NCBI RefSeq assembly: GCF_002095385.1
Contig: NZ_MIPP01000014.1
Coordinates: 1 to 64,000, forward strand
Source of the DNA: Pantoea eucrina
GTDB lineage: Bacteria > Pseudomonadota > Gammaproteobacteria > Enterobacterales > Enterobacteriaceae
Direction: 5' to 3'
Length of the DNA stretch: 64,000 nt
This document shows positions 43,407-53,322 of this stretch, in pieces; position 1 is the stretch's first letter, and each line of letters opens with the position of its first letter. Under the pieces are notes generated by a model. The model searched no databases. It was not told the DNA's origin and saw nothing but the letters and a program-made list of their open reading frames with translations. A program made the translations under genes and the position numbers.

Positions 43407-43983
43407 TGGCATCAAGCCAAAGCCGCCGAAGCCTAAGAAGTGCAAGTGTTGCCCCGAGAAGTTTATCCCCCGCAATAGTCTCCAGACAGTCTGCTCCCCT
43501 AAATGCGCCATTCAACTCGCAACTCTGCTATCCGAACGCAAGCAAAAGCGCCAGGAGAAAGAGCAGCGTGCAGCATGGAATAAGCGCAAAGCAGATGTTA
43601 AGCCGTTAAGCCACTGGATGAACATGACCCAGCGGGCATTTAACGACTACATCAGGGCGAGAGACGGAGATATATGCATCAGCTGCGGCAGCACAACGGC
43701 GGTCAGCTACCATGCCGGCCACTACAGGACAACAGCGGCGGCATCACAGTTACGCTTCGACGAGGACAACGTACACAGCCAGTGTTCAGCGTGTAATACC
43801 CATCACTCCGGCAACATCGGTCCGTACCGCATCAATCTCATCACCAAAATCGGCCTTCAGCGCGTCAAGGCGCTCGAATCTAACAACCAACCACACCGAT
43901 ACACCAGAGAGGAACTGGAACGCATCAGAGCGCATTACAGGGCTTTGCTGCGGGCATTGGTAAAGCAGAGGGAAGCAGCATGA
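43399..43983 (+). CDS. ninG: NinG (Rap), recombination nuclease
   Basis: A 194-residue NinG/Rap protein; lambda Rap is a structure-specific endonuclease acting on branched DNA. Signature: KKCKCCPEKFIPRNSLQTVC zinc finger, WMNMTQRAFNDYIRARD and CISCGSTTAVSYHAGHYRTT, then CSACNTHHSGN. Confidence 0.94.
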   Translation: MANGIKPKPPKPKKCKCCPEKFIPRNSLQTVCSPKCAIQLATLLSERKQKRQEKEQRAAWNKRKADVKPLSHWMNMTQRAFNDYIRARDGDICISCGSTTAVSYHAGHYRTTAAASQLRFDEDNVHSQCSACNTHHSGNIGPYRINLITKIGLQRVKALESNNQPHRYTREELERIRAHYRALLRALVKQREAA

Positions 43984-44399
43984 AGCTAACACCAAAACAA
44001 CGAAGCATTCTTCGCATGAAATTCGGTGGTCACTGCGCATATTGCGGCTGTGAATTACCCGAGAAAGGGTGGCACGCAGACCACGTAGAAGCAGCGCTCC
44101 GCAAGTGGGAATTTGGCCCCCGCCGTCAGGATGGCACACGCAGGACAATAGCCACGGGAGAGCACTGGCGGCCAGAAAATGACGTTATGGAAAATCTCTT
44201 TCCGGCATGCGCACCCTGCAATCTATTTAAGGCGACTTTCAGTGTGGGGGTGTTCAGGGAGCAGATTGCCGAGCAGGCAGAGCGAGCCAGGCAGTACAGC
44301 GTCAACTTTCGCACTGCTGAAAGATTTGGGCAGGTGAAGATCACCGCGTCCCCGATTGTGTTCTGGTTCGAGAAATACATGCAGGAGCGTGCAGCATGA
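43980..44399 (+). CDS. HNH endonuclease-fold protein
   Basis: A 139-residue protein with an HNH core: HCAYCGCELPEKGWHADHVE (first cysteine pair and His) and ENLFPACAPCNLFKA (second pair and Asn). It follows ninG with a four-base overlap, where RusA-type or other resolvases stand in relatives. Nicking or resolvase role is inferred. Confidence 0.85.
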   Translation: MKLTPKQRSILRMKFGGHCAYCGCELPEKGWHADHVEAALRKWEFGPRRQDGTRRTIATGEHWRPENDVMENLFPACAPCNLFKATFSVGVFREQIAEQAERARQYSVNFRTAERFGQVKITASPIVFWFEKYMQERAA

Positions 44400-44521
44400 C
44401 CCAATACCTCAAAGAAAAATGGCTGCGCCTACGTCTTTACCGCGCCCGCCGTATGTTCGAGATCAACTACCGCATATTGCGTAACACGGCAAAAATAATG
44501 GGAGCTAAGCATGCGCATTGA
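44396..44521 (+). CDS. YlcG-like small protein (41 aa)
   Basis: The segment EKWLRLRLYRARRMFEINYR and RILRNTAKIMG strongly recall the tiny YlcG protein of the DLP12 prophage (RWGRLRLYR, DYRILKNYAKTL from memory). Same place, just before the late antiterminator gene. Function unknown. Confidence 0.7.
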   Translation: MTQYLKEKWLRLRLYRARRMFEINYRILRNTAKIMGAKHAH

Positions 44522-45134
44522 GCGAGACTTTCAGCAAGTTGTTAGGCTGGCAGGCGTTCGCAGTTCTGCAGATATGCGCCGGCTATTTGGGACTGGATGG
44601 AAGACTATCAATAAATCACAGCAGGCCTGGATCCGACACCTGCTCACTGTCTGGGGCGATCACCTGGGTGGCGATGATTATGACCGCGGTGAAGTGAACG
44701 TTATCGGACGTCTGATGATGCGCTGCGAATGGAGCGAACAAAAGGGTAAGCAGATAGAGAAAATCGTGTCAGAGCTGCACTGTGAAGGCTTGCGCGGTGA
44801 GGAGTTATTCCGTAAAGCTCGTGACCTACTGATGCCACAAACTTCAACAGCAAACATCATCGCTCTCGCCAAAGAATCAGATGATGCTGCTTTCGTTGAA
44901 ACGGTCATGGTTAAAACATTCGGTAAGGACAACCCGATTAAGAACGTAGCCAGATTACGATATTGCAAACGCAAGAGCGTGCAAAATATCGGGGCATCGC
45001 TGATTTATTTCACTGGCATCAGCAACAAGGAGGCCCGAAACAGAATGGAATGGGCGCTTGATATCCTCGAAGGAGAAATGTTTTACGCGATAAAACGAGA
45101 AATGGAGAAGGAGATTCCTAAAATAGCCGCATAA
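44511..45134 (+). CDS. putative late-gene antiterminator (Q position)
   Basis: A 207-residue, basic, helical protein (VIGRLMMRCEWSEQKGKQIE; C-terminal KNVARLRYCKRKSVQNIGAS). It fills the place of lambda Q: last gene of the nin region, followed by a 437-base gene-free stretch with strong terminators and then the lysis genes. It lacks the zinc-finger cysteines of lambda or P22 Q, and I cannot assign it to a Q family by sequence. The call is by position. Confidence 0.5.
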   Translation: MRIERDFQQVVRLAGVRSSADMRRLFGTGWKTINKSQQAWIRHLLTVWGDHLGGDDYDRGEVNVIGRLMMRCEWSEQKGKQIEKIVSELHCEGLRGEELFRKARDLLMPQTSTANIIALAKESDDAAFVETVMVKTFGKDNPIKNVARLRYCKRKSVQNIGASLIYFTGISNKEARNRMEWALDILEGEMFYAIKREMEKEIPKIAA

Positions 45135-45245
45135 ATAGAATGTATAGCACGAATAGCTAAAGACAAAAGGCATGCTGCCTGGCATATTTGTAATACGCTC
45201 GGGAAGTAAAGCGTACTGAGCATTCCATCACTCTGTGATAATTAG

Positions 45246-45281
45246 AAAGCCCTCCGGACTCACCATCCGCGAGGGCTTTTT
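45246..45281 (+). terminator. late leader terminator (tR'-like)
   Basis: AAAGCCCTC-CGGA ... TCCG-C-GAGGGCTTTTT: an outer nine-pair stem continued by an inner four-pair stem with a one-base bulge, then five T. Confidence 0.88.
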
Positions 45282-45302
45282 GCATTTCTGCACCCAATTA
45301 AA

Positions 45303-45326
45303 AAGCCCAGCCACACAGCTGGGTTT
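45303..45326 (+). terminator. second late leader terminator
   Basis: GCCCAGC-CACACA-GCTGGGT followed by TTTC, with a G-T pair at the base of the stem. It lies 22 bases after the first. Confidence 0.7.
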
Positions 45327-45571
45327 TCTCGTTTTCGCCCCCGCCAGTCAAAGCGACCTCAATTCTATCCGTAGTGGCGGCGGGCGTCTTTTACACGCGA
45401 ATAGCCGCAATCGCGGCATTCTCATTGTGATCAACTAAAGCTGCGTCGGGCATTTAGCGGCGGGAAGGCTCGGGGAAGTTTCTCAGGTGACAGTGAGAAG
45501 TCTAACCGGGTTTGTTCTGTTCACAATGTCATCAATTCCTAAACAGAATAAGCCCCGCTCAGGGGAACAGG

Positions 45572-45898
45572 ATGAAACGACGCATGCCTTACAAATCTGA
45601 TCCGGGCTTTATAGCCGCGCTGCTGGCACTCGGTATGACTGTGCTGGGTTCAGTAGCGGCTTATGCCTACAAAGTTTTAAGCGGAGAGAGCTTCAGCTGG
45701 CGCACCCTGTGCCTGCAGATGATTGTCTCCATCTTTGCCGGATTCCTGATGATGCTGCTGGCCGTCTACTGGCAGTGGCCGCAGGAGGTGACTGGCGCAA
45801 TCTGCGGAATGGCCGGCTGGTCCGGTTCATCCCTTATCAAAGCACTGGAAAAGCGTTTTCTGCAGAAAGCTGCAGGCGATGCGGGAGCTGCTGAATGA
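45572..45898 (+). CDS. holin
   Basis: A 108-residue protein with three hydrophobic helices (about residues 12-31, 44-63 and 69-84) and a charged tail, first gene of the prophage lysis cassette. AGGGGAACAGG precedes ATG 45572. Controls the time of lysis by opening the inner membrane. Overlaps the endolysin by four bases. Confidence 0.85.
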   Translation: MKRRMPYKSDPGFIAALLALGMTVLGSVAAYAYKVLSGESFSWRTLCLQMIVSIFAGFLMMLLAVYWQWPQEVTGAICGMAGWSGSSLIKALEKRFLQKAAGDAGAAE

Positions 45899-46527
45899 TT
45901 ACTCTCGATCAGTTCCGGCGCGCAACCGGCATCAGCCAGGCTCTGGCCGATATGTGGTTTCCTCACGTCGCAGCAGCGATGCGGGAATTCGGTATCGACA
46001 CGCCAAAGCGGCAGGCTCACTTTCTGGCGCAGGTGGGACACGAATCTGCCGGCTTTACCAAAACCGAAGAGGGGCTGAATTACAGCGAGAGCGCCCTGAA
46101 CGCTATGTTCGGTAAGCGCATCACGCCCTCACAGGCCAGAGCCTACGGCAGAAACAACGCTCACCCCGCTGACCAGTGCATGATAGCCAGCATCATCTAT
46201 GCAAACCGCAACGGAAACGGCAGCATCGAATCCGGTGACGGCTACCGGTACCGCGGGCGAGGGCTGATTCAGATTACCGGGAAGAAAAACTACTCGGCTC
46301 TGAATGCTCAGCTGAGCGCTGACCTTATTGCATCGCCGGACCTGTTATCAGGTAGGGCGCTCGCAGCACGGTCAGCGGCAGCCTGGTGGAAGAATCACGG
46401 ACTGAACGAGCTGGCTGACGCAGGGAATGTCGATCGCATCACGCGGGTTATCAACGGCGGCCTGAACGGCATCGACGATCGCCGCCAGCGTACAGCCCGC
46501 GCACTGGAGGTGCTATGCAGAACATGA
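45895..46527 (+). CDS. endolysin, glycoside hydrolase family 19
   Basis: A 210-residue chitinase-like muralytic enzyme. Catalytic glutamates are visible in VGHESAGF (Glu50) and EEGLNYS (Glu59); GYRYRGRGLIQITGKKNY and the C-terminal RVINGGLNGIDDR are family hallmarks. Different in fold from the T4-type lysozyme at 24458-24925. Confidence 0.95.
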   Translation: MITLDQFRRATGISQALADMWFPHVAAAMREFGIDTPKRQAHFLAQVGHESAGFTKTEEGLNYSESALNAMFGKRITPSQARAYGRNNAHPADQCMIASIIYANRNGNGSIESGDGYRYRGRGLIQITGKKNYSALNAQLSADLIASPDLLSGRALAARSAAAWWKNHGLNELADAGNVDRITRVINGGLNGIDDRRQRTARALEVLCRT

Positions 46528-46931
46528 ACGTTATCCGCATCCTGATCCCCGTCATCTTCGTGGTTATCATCATCGGCTTCATTGCAAAGCTCGGATATGA
46601 CAATCAGATCCTCACGCAGAGGAACGAGCGTCTGCGCCTGCAGAACACTGAACTGATGTCCAAGAACACCGACCTTGCCGGCACCATCAAAACGCTGGCG
46701 GCGCACGTTGGTGAGCAAAACGAAATCGTCCGCGCTGAGACAAAGCGCCGGGCAGCCGCAGAGATGAAGCAGCAGGGGCTACAGGATGAGGTTAAGCAGG
46801 TATTACGCGACAGCACGTGCAGCGTTGTGCTTGTCCCTGATGATGTCACTGACAAGCTGCGCGACCAGGCAGATACAGTACGAAGCGGTAAAGGAGCCCC
46901 GGCTGCCGATACCGGCAAGCCTGCTAAGTGA
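46515..46931 (+). CDS. Rz inner-membrane spanin
   Basis: One N-terminal membrane helix (IPVIFVVIIIGFIAKLGY) and a long coiled coil (NERLRLQNTELMSKNTDLAG). 138 residues, overlapping the endolysin and containing the start of Rz1. Confidence 0.88.
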   Translation: MQNMNVIRILIPVIFVVIIIGFIAKLGYDNQILTQRNERLRLQNTELMSKNTDLAGTIKTLAAHVGEQNEIVRAETKRRAAAEMKQQGLQDEVKQVLRDSTCSVVLVPDDVTDKLRDQADTVRSGKGAPAADTGKPAK

Positions 46932-47073
46932 GTGCCCGATACCGGCTATTCCGAAACCGATGACCTACGGTGACAGCATCCTGCTCAACTTCCGGCTGCT
47001 GGATTCGCTTGATGAGTGCAACGGCAAGCTGAGAGCTATCAGCAGAATTGAAGAAATCAGAGCCTCGCAATAG
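46786..47073 (+). CDS. Rz1 outer-membrane spanin lipoprotein
   Basis: Starts inside Rz in another frame. Signal peptide RAALCLSLMMSLTSC with lipobox, then a proline-rich mature part (EPRLPIPASLLSECPIPAIP). Confidence 0.88.
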   Translation: MRLSRYYATARAALCLSLMMSLTSCATRQIQYEAVKEPRLPIPASLLSECPIPAIPKPMTYGDSILLNFRLLDSLDECNGKLRAISRIEEIRASQ

Positions 47074-47235
47074 CGGGGCTTTTTTGTACCTGCAGTAAAT
47101 CACGCGCCATGCCCGGCGCATCAAACCACACAGAGCCTTTCAGGAATCAGCTTCGGAGATAACCGTTATAAGCGGCGGCTTCTCTGTGGGCGGTTATCTG
47201 GGCAACGAGGCTTATTCACTAAAAGGTAGAGCGCA

Positions 47236-47754
47236 ATGAGTAATCAGTTGGCAACTATTGACTTCCGGGACATGGTCTCCGTGTCAGGTGATCGCGTCAT
47301 CACTACATCCCGCAAGGTAGCTGCATACTTCGACAAGCAGCATCATCACATCATCCAGAAGATTGAAAAACTCGACTGCTCAGATGAATTTCTAACCAGC
47401 AACTTTTCGCGGGTTACCTATGAGCACAAGGGGAATCAGTATGTTGAGTATGAAATCTCAAAAGACGGCGCTATGTACATCATCATGTCTTTCACCGGCA
47501 AGAAGGCTGCCGCCATCAAAGAGGCATTTATCAAAGCCTTTAACTGGATGCGCGAGAAGCTGATGGAGCTGGCTCACTCCTACCAGCGAGAGCATAACGA
47601 ACTGATGCTAGAGCTGATGAAAGAAAAGGATGTTGCCAGCATGTCTGGACGATTGCTCAACAGATGGGGACGCGTGAAAAGGCCTCAGCTTATGGCAAGA
47701 ATTGAAAGGCTGGAGCAGCAGGCGCAAATCACCATCCCAGGACTACCAAAGTGA
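47236..47754 (+). CDS. Rha-family phage regulatory protein
   Basis: A 172-residue Rha protein: VSVSGDRVITTSRKVAAYFD, KQHHHIIQKIEKL, and YEISKDGAMYIIMSFTGKKA. In phi-80-type phages Rha proteins interfere with growth in hosts lacking IHF. It stands between the spanins and the terminase genes. Confidence 0.9.
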   Translation: MSNQLATIDFRDMVSVSGDRVITTSRKVAAYFDKQHHHIIQKIEKLDCSDEFLTSNFSRVTYEHKGNQYVEYEISKDGAMYIIMSFTGKKAAAIKEAFIKAFNWMREKLMELAHSYQREHNELMLELMKEKDVASMSGRLLNRWGRVKRPQLMARIERLEQQAQITIPGLPK

Positions 47755-47822
47755 CTATCACTTAGCTCATCACTTCCGGTGGGCTGACTAATGGTTAATC
47801 GCATATCAACCAAGGAGTTTCC

Positions 47823-48089
47823 ATGTCGCTTAAGCGCAAAGAGCTGCCCCGCTATAAGGGCAAAGAGAATCAGGTGCTGGCCCTGAAGATTAAAGAAGTC
47901 CGTCAGGCAGTAGATGGCACCGGTGTGATTGTGCCGGAGGATGAATTCTACCCGGAGTTTGAAGTCTCCAGCGAATACATGAGCCTCAACCAGCCTAAGA
48001 AGGGCGGCTACTACGTTGAGTCAATCGACGGCCAGCCTTTCTATCTGGAAGCGAAAGACTTCGACAAGCAGTACTCACTGATGAAGTGA
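47823..48089 (+). CDS. unknown late protein before terS (88 aa)
   Basis: Soluble protein (NQVLALKIKEVRQAVDGTGV, GGYYVESIDGQPFYLEAKDF). Commonly found in this place in P22-like phages; function unknown. AAGGAG precedes the ATG. Confidence 0.7.
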   Translation: MSLKRKELPRYKGKENQVLALKIKEVRQAVDGTGVIVPEDEFYPEFEVSSEYMSLNQPKKGGYYVESIDGQPFYLEAKDFDKQYSLMK

Positions 48090-48139
48090 TCATTACAGAG
48101 CATCTCACGGGGTGCTCGATAATGACAAAGGAGACCACC

Positions 48140-48382
48140 ATGGCAGAAACAGCAAACGCTACTGAGCTTACGGCACAGCAGCAAACCCGACTGACCATTC
48201 TCGACATGCTGCAAAACGACACCGCCGCCGCACAGCAGGCAATCAACTTTATCGGTGATGATCAACTGAAGCTGGAACTGTTCAAACGGCAGTACACGCT
48301 GGCACAGGCAGAACCCACTGCGGTATCACGCACAACCAAAGCGATTCAGGGTGTAAAAGACGCTCTGCCGCTGTTCCAGTAA
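48140..48382 (+). CDS. unknown late protein before terS (80 aa)
   Basis: Helical protein (LTAQQQTRLTILDMLQNDTA). ATG 48140 follows AAAGGAGA, so I prefer it to the upstream in-frame starts at 48086 and 48122. Function unknown. Confidence 0.65.
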   Translation: MAETANATELTAQQQTRLTILDMLQNDTAAAQQAINFIGDDQLKLELFKRQYTLAQAEPTAVSRTTKAIQGVKDALPLFQ

Positions 48383-48394
48383 GAGAGAAACCTG

Positions 48395-48892
48395 ATGGCT
48401 GAACTCAACGAACAACAAGAGCGCTTCTGTCAGGAGTACGTGATTGATCTGAACGCAACACAGGCGGCTATTCGCTCTGGCTACAGCGAGAAATCTGCAA
48501 AGTCGATTGGTCACGAAAACCTGACTAAACCCCACTTGCGGGCTCGAATCGCTGAATTGGCGAAGGAGCGGAATGCCGCGGTAGGTCTGAGCGCAGAGTT
48601 TGTGATTGAAGGCGTGATTAAGAATATCCGTCGGTGCGAACAGGCGGAGCAGGTTTACGACAGAAAGGGTGAGCCAGTAATGGTTGAAGGCCCGGATGGT
48701 GAGCTTGCACCGCTCTACAAATACGACGCCAACGCAGCGCTTAAAGGCTATGAGCTGCTTGGTAAGCATCTGAAGCTGTTCACTGACAAAGTGGAGCACT
48801 CCGGCAGCATCGAAACCATGTCAGACGAAGAACTTAACGCAAAACTCGCGAGGCTTGTAAATGGACAATCTGAAGCGCGAGGAGAAGCTTGA
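48395..48892 (+). CDS. terminase small subunit
   Basis: A 165-residue terminase_2-type protein: LNEQQERFCQEYVIDLNATQ and AAIRSGYSEKSAKSIGHENL form the DNA-binding HTH. It picks the packaging start; the pac site is probably inside this gene, as in P22. Overlaps the large subunit by 32 bases. Confidence 0.93.
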   Translation: MAELNEQQERFCQEYVIDLNATQAAIRSGYSEKSAKSIGHENLTKPHLRARIAELAKERNAAVGLSAEFVIEGVIKNIRRCEQAEQVYDRKGEPVMVEGPDGELAPLYKYDANAALKGYELLGKHLKLFTDKVEHSGSIETMSDEELNAKLARLVNGQSEARGEA

Positions 48893-50309
48893 GTTAATCC
48901 GGCTGCTGGAAGAGAAAGCCCGCCGGTTAGTCGTGAATCGCTACCGCACCTACTTCGACACCCGATACCCATGGCAGCGCAAATTCATCGCACAGACAGC
49001 TGACTATCGTCAGTGCGCCCTGATTGCAGCGAACCGCGTTGGCAAGACAGACACCGCAACCTATATCGATGCTATCCACCTTCTCGGTGAATATCCTGAA
49101 GGGTGGGAGGGATACCGTTTCGACCATGCGCCGCTGATGTGGTGCCTCGGTTACTCCGGTGAAAAGTGTCGTGACCTGCTGCAAGCTGCAATTATCGGCA
49201 AGAAGGTTAACGGTGAGTTTGCCGGCGGCCTGATTCCTCCAGAGCGCATCGTATCGACTGAGCCAATGACCGGCACACCTAACGCTGTCCGCTCTGCCTA
49301 CATCCGGCACAGCAGCGGCGAGCTGAGCAAAGTGCAGTTCTGGTCATATACGCAGGGCCAACATGCACTGATGGGGGACAGCGTCGACTGGTTCCATATC
49401 GATGAAGAGCCGGAAGACCACGAAATCTATCCGCAGGTGCTGACACGTACCGCGACCGGCGACAAAGGCCGCGGTGGTCGTGGCATACTGACATTCACGC
49501 CAGAGAACGGGCGCACTGACCTGGTTATCAAGCTCCTTGATGATCCGGCTGAATCACAGTCCTGCATGAACGTGGGCTGGGATGACGCGCCTCACCTCAC
49601 CGAAGAGACAAAGAAAAGCCTGCTGGAGTCATACCCGCCGCACCAGAGAGAGATGCGAACCAAAGGCATCCCGATGCTGGGACACGGGCGAATATTCGAC
49701 TTCAGCGAAGACAAGATTACCTGCGAGCCATTCCCGATACCGAAGCATTACATGGTTATCGACGGCATGGACTTCGGCTGGGACCACCCACAGAGCCGCG
49801 TACAGCTGGCAATCGACCTTGACAGCGACACCTACTACGTCACCAAAGCGTGGAAAGCCAGCAAGACATCACCTGCTGAGGCATGGGGCGCGACAAAATC
49901 ATGGGCCAACAAGGTTCCTACCGCATGGCCGCAGGATGGACTTCAGACAGAGAAAGGCAGCGGCCTGCAGCAGAAGTCATATTACTCAGATGCGGGCTTC
50001 CTGATGCTGTCTGACTGCGCACAATGGCCTGATGGCTCCCGTTCTGTTGAAGCCGGGCTATTTGAGCTGCACGACCTGATGAGTAGCGGGCGCTTCAAGG
50101 TGTTCGCCGGCCTGCGCGACTGGTTTGAGGAATTCAACTTCTACCACCGTGACGATCGCGGCCGCATCGTCAAAACCCGCGATGACCTGTTAGATGCAAC
50201 CAGATACGCCTACATGATGCGCCGCTTTGCTAAGCGCTTTGGTGATATCGGCACAGTGAAAGAGAAAAAATTACCGGCGCCAATTCGCCCTATTTCCCGG
50301 AGTAGATAA
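48861..50309 (+). CDS. terminase large subunit (packaging ATPase and nuclease)
   Basis: A 482-residue motor protein. Walker A is [10 protein letters not shown] (about 56-65), Walker B is [10 protein letters not shown] (Asp181, Glu182), and the nuclease domain begins near [14 protein letters not shown]. Cuts and pumps phage DNA into the prohead by the headful mechanism. Overlaps the portal start by one base. Confidence 0.95.
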   Translation: MDNLKREEKLELIRLLEEKARRLVVNRYRTYFDTRYPWQRKFIAQTADYRQCALIAANRVGKTDTATYIDAIHLLGEYPEGWEGYRFDHAPLMWCLGYSGEKCRDLLQAAIIGKKVNGEFAGGLIPPERIVSTEPMTGTPNAVRSAYIRHSSGELSKVQFWSYTQGQHALMGDSVDWFHIDEEPEDHEIYPQVLTRTATGDKGRGGRGILTFTPENGRTDLVIKLLDDPAESQSCMNVGWDDAPHLTEETKKSLLESYPPHQREMRTKGIPMLGHGRIFDFSEDKITCEPFPIPKHYMVIDGMDFGWDHPQSRVQLAIDLDSDTYYVTKAWKASKTSPAEAWGATKSWANKVPTAWPQDGLQTEKGSGLQQKSYYSDAGFLMLSDCAQWPDGSRSVEAGLFELHDLMSSGRFKVFAGLRDWFEEFNFYHRDDRGRIVKTRDDLLDATRYAYMMRRFAKRFGDIGTVKEKKLPAPIRPISRSR

Positions 50310-52396
50310 TGGCCGACAAAGACGAAAAATTGCAGACCATTCTCACGAAGTTTGACCGGGACTGGACAGCAAGCGACGAGGCCAGAACGGAGGCAACTAA
50401 CGACCTGTTCTTCAGTCGCGTGAGCCAGTGGGATGACTGGTTATCAGATTACACAACGCTGCAGTATCGCGGTCAGTTCGATGTGGTGCGCCCGGTAGTC
50501 CGCAAGCTGGTAGCAGAGATGCGCCAGAATCCGATTGATGTGATGTTCAAGCCGAAAGACGGTGCCAGCCCGGATGCGGCAGATATCCTGATGGGTATGT
50601 ACCGCACTGATATGCGGCACAACACGGCGAAGATTTCCGTCAACGTTGCAGTACGTGAGCAGATTGAAGCAGGCATTGGTGCATGGCGGCTGGTCACCGA
50701 GTACGAAGATCAGGACCCGACCAGCAACAACCAGATTATACGGCGCGTACCCATTCACGAAGCATGCTCGCACGTTGTGTGGGACGCCAACTCGAAGCAG
50801 ATGGATAAGAGCGATGCGAAGCACTGCACGCTCATCAGCGCACTGAGTAAAGACGGCTGGAGCGCCTTTGCTGAAGAGTACGGGCTTGATGAAGATGATA
50901 TGCCTGATTTCCAGTCGCCATCTTCCAACTGGATTTTCCCCTGGACGACTAGCAACGTTTATTACATCGCTGAGTATTACGAGGTCGAGGAAAAGAAAGA
51001 GCTGGTATTCATCTATCAGGACCCGATGACCGGTGAGCCAGTCAGTTACTTCAAGCGTGACATCGCTGATGTAATTGATGAGCTGTCTGACAAAGGCATG
51101 GTGAAGATAGGTGAGCGCAAGGTTAAACGCCGCCGGGTATACAAAACGCTGCTGACACAGTCCGCAATCCTGAAAGACCGCGAGCTGATTGCAGGCGAGC
51201 ATATCCCGGTCGTGCCGGTGTTCGGTGAGTGGTCATTCGCCGGCGACAAAGAAGTTTATGAGGGTGTTGTCAGGCTGACCAAAGACGGCCAGCGCCTGCG
51301 CAACATGATTATGAGCTTCAACGCTGACACAGTGGCCCGCACACCGAAGAAGAAGCCATTCTTCAACCCGGAGCAAATCGCTGGCTATGAGTACATGTAC
51401 AGCGGGAATGATGATTACCCGTACTACCTGCTCAACCGCACTGACGAAAACAGCAATGACCTTCCACCGGCACCCATAGCGTACATGGAAAATCCGGAGG
51501 TTCCGCAGGCTAACGCCTACATGCTGGAAGCTGCCACAAATGCTGTGCGCGAAGTGGCAGACACCGGCGTAGATGCGGCAGCTGCAGGCGGGCAGGTAGC
51601 GTTCGATACCGTCAATCAGCTGAACATGCGCTCTGACCTTGAAACGTATGTTTTCATGGATAACCTGGCTACCGCGATGCGTCGCGACGGGGAGATTTAC
51701 TCCTCAATCGTGAACGACATCTACGATGTGCCGCGCACGGTGTCCATGACGCTTGAGGATGGCAGCGAGAAAGAAGTACAGCTGATGGCGCAGGTTATCG
51801 ATTTCCAGTCCGGTAACTCAGTCACGCTCAATGATGTGCGTGGCCGGTATGAGACCTATACCGACATCGGCCCGTCTTTCCAGTCGATGAAGCAGCAGAA
51901 CCGCAGCGAGATAGCTGACCTGCTCACGAAAGTGCAGCAGGGCACGCCTGAGTACCAGATGCTGCTCCTGCAGTACTTCACTCTGCTGGATGGCAAGGGT
52001 GTTGAGATGATGCGCGAGTATGCGAATCGTCAGCTTGTCACCATGGGGCTGAAGAAGCCGGAGACGCCAGAAGAACAGCAGTGGCTGGCAGAAGCACAAC
52101 AGGCTCAGCAGGGACAGCAGGACCCGAACGCAATGATTGCACAGGCGCAGGTTATTGCTGCACAGGCCGAAGCAGAGCGTGCACGTAATGAGACTGCACA
52201 GACACAGATTAAAGCATTCACCGCTCAGCAGGATGCGCAGGAATCGCAGGCTAACACTGTCTACAAACTGGCTCAGGCCAGAAACATTGACAGCGACGCC
52301 GTGATGAAAGCCATCAAATTGCTGAACGAGGTTGCATCACAGCAACAACAAAACTTTCCTTCCGCCAATACCGGCGAGATTCCTCGAACCATGTGA
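50309..52396 (+). CDS. portal protein, P22 gp1 type
   Basis: A 695-residue protein matching P22 portal throughout ([40 protein letters not shown]). The last 100 residues form a glutamine-rich helical barrel ([20 protein letters not shown]), as in P22. Twelve copies form the DNA channel. Confidence 0.96.
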   Translation: MADKDEKLQTILTKFDRDWTASDEARTEATNDLFFSRVSQWDDWLSDYTTLQYRGQFDVVRPVVRKLVAEMRQNPIDVMFKPKDGASPDAADILMGMYRTDMRHNTAKISVNVAVREQIEAGIGAWRLVTEYEDQDPTSNNQIIRRVPIHEACSHVVWDANSKQMDKSDAKHCTLISALSKDGWSAFAEEYGLDEDDMPDFQSPSSNWIFPWTTSNVYYIAEYYEVEEKKELVFIYQDPMTGEPVSYFKRDIADVIDELSDKGMVKIGERKVKRRRVYKTLLTQSAILKDRELIAGEHIPVVPVFGEWSFAGDKEVYEGVVRLTKDGQRLRNMIMSFNADTVARTPKKKPFFNPEQIAGYEYMYSGNDDYPYYLLNRTDENSNDLPPAPIAYMENPEVPQANAYMLEAATNAVREVADTGVDAAAAGGQVAFDTVNQLNMRSDLETYVFMDNLATAMRRDGEIYSSIVNDIYDVPRTVSMTLEDGSEKEVQLMAQVIDFQSGNSVTLNDVRGRYETYTDIGPSFQSMKQQNRSEIADLLTKVQQGTPEYQMLLLQYFTLLDGKGVEMMREYANRQLVTMGLKKPETPEEQQWLAEAQQAQQGQQDPNAMIAQAQVIAAQAEAERARNETAQTQIKAFTAQQDAQESQANTVYKLAQARNIDSDAVMKAIKLLNEVASQQQQNFPSANTGEIPRTM

Positions 52397-52410
52397 GAGA
52401 GCTAAACAGC

Positions 52411-53322
52411 ATGAGCGATACCACCGAAATTCAGAACACTGAAGAGCAACGCCTGCCCGGCGATCACGCAGCGGCATCTGCTGATAGTCAGGTCGAGGGG
52501 AATGCCACCCAGACCGATGAGCAGGAAGAAGGCTTCGATATTGTCCTGAAGGACGATGAGCACAAGCCGAAGCAGGACCACGACACCAACGCTAAATTTG
52601 CAGCCCGCCGCATTGCGCGTAAGCGTCAGCGCGAACTGGAGCAGCAGGTTGAAGCCGTCAGCCGTGGTGAGCTTCCGGAAAATCTTCGGGTTAATCCTGA
52701 CCTGCCAAAACAGCCGGACGTGAACGAGTACCTGTCAGACGAGGCGCTGTCCAAGTATGACTACGATACCAGTCGCGCTCTGGCTGCTTTCAACGCTGCT
52801 AACACCGACTGGCTTGTGAAAGCACAGGACGCACGCAGCAACGCTGTAGCGGAGCAGGGGCGCAAGACACAGGATTATACCCGCCAGTCGACACAGCATG
52901 TCGAGGCAGCACGTCAGCACTATGACGCTGCTGAAAAGCTCGGACTGGCTGACTATGACGAGAAGGAGGAAGCGTTCCGCGCACTGGTTCCCGCCGGTGT
53001 GGACGTGGCGCTGATGCAGCTCTTCCCGGAGAAGTCGGCCGCGATGATGTATCACCTGGGTTCAAACCCGGAGAAAGTCCGACAGCTGATGTCGATGAGC
53101 GAACAACAGGTGCTGATTGAACTCACGCGCCTCTCAGACCGTTTAACTCTCAAGCCTCGCGGCAAGACCGTGTCAGCAGCCCCACCGGTAGATGAACCGG
53201 TTCAGGGCAGCGTCGCTGCAGCCAACATCTCCGCACTGCAGAAGCAGATGGAGAAGGCCGCAGCGAAAGGTGACACGGAAACGTACCGCAAAATTAAAGC
53301 ACAAATTCAAGGAACTAAATAA
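52411..53322 (+). CDS. scaffolding protein, P22 gp8 type
   Basis: From ATG 52411 the protein has 303 residues, exactly the length of P22 gp8. Highly charged and helical; the C-terminal helix-turn-helix that binds coat is [20 protein letters not shown]. The GTG at 52393 would add six residues and overlaps portal. The stop overlaps the coat ATG (TAATG). Confidence 0.93.
   Translation: MSDTTEIQNTEEQRLPGDHAAASADSQVEGNATQTDEQEEGFDIVLKDDEHKPKQDHDTNAKFAARRIARKRQRELEQQVEAVSRGELPENLRVNPDLPKQPDVNEYLSDEALSKYDYDTSRALAAFNAANTDWLVKAQDARSNAVAEQGRKTQDYTRQSTQHVEAARQHYDAAEKLGLADYDEKEEAFRALVPAGVDVALMQLFPEKSAAMMYHLGSNPEKVRQLMSMSEQQVLIELTRLSDRLTLKPRGKTVSAAPPVDEPVQGSVAAANISALQKQMEKAAAKGDTETYRKIKAQIQGTK

Larger units (their letters stand above)
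45135..45571 (+). promoter_or_regulatory. gene-free late control region
   Basis: No gene with a credible ribosome site is seen. Two terminators lie in its middle (listed separately). In lambdoid phages the constitutive late promoter lies here and the late antiterminator lets polymerase pass the terminators into the lysis and head genes. I could not place the late promoter with confidence. Confidence 0.55.

Noticed and set aside
45235..45438. 67-codon plus-strand frame in the late leader
   Set aside because: It spans both late terminators and has no Shine-Dalgarno; composition looks non-coding.
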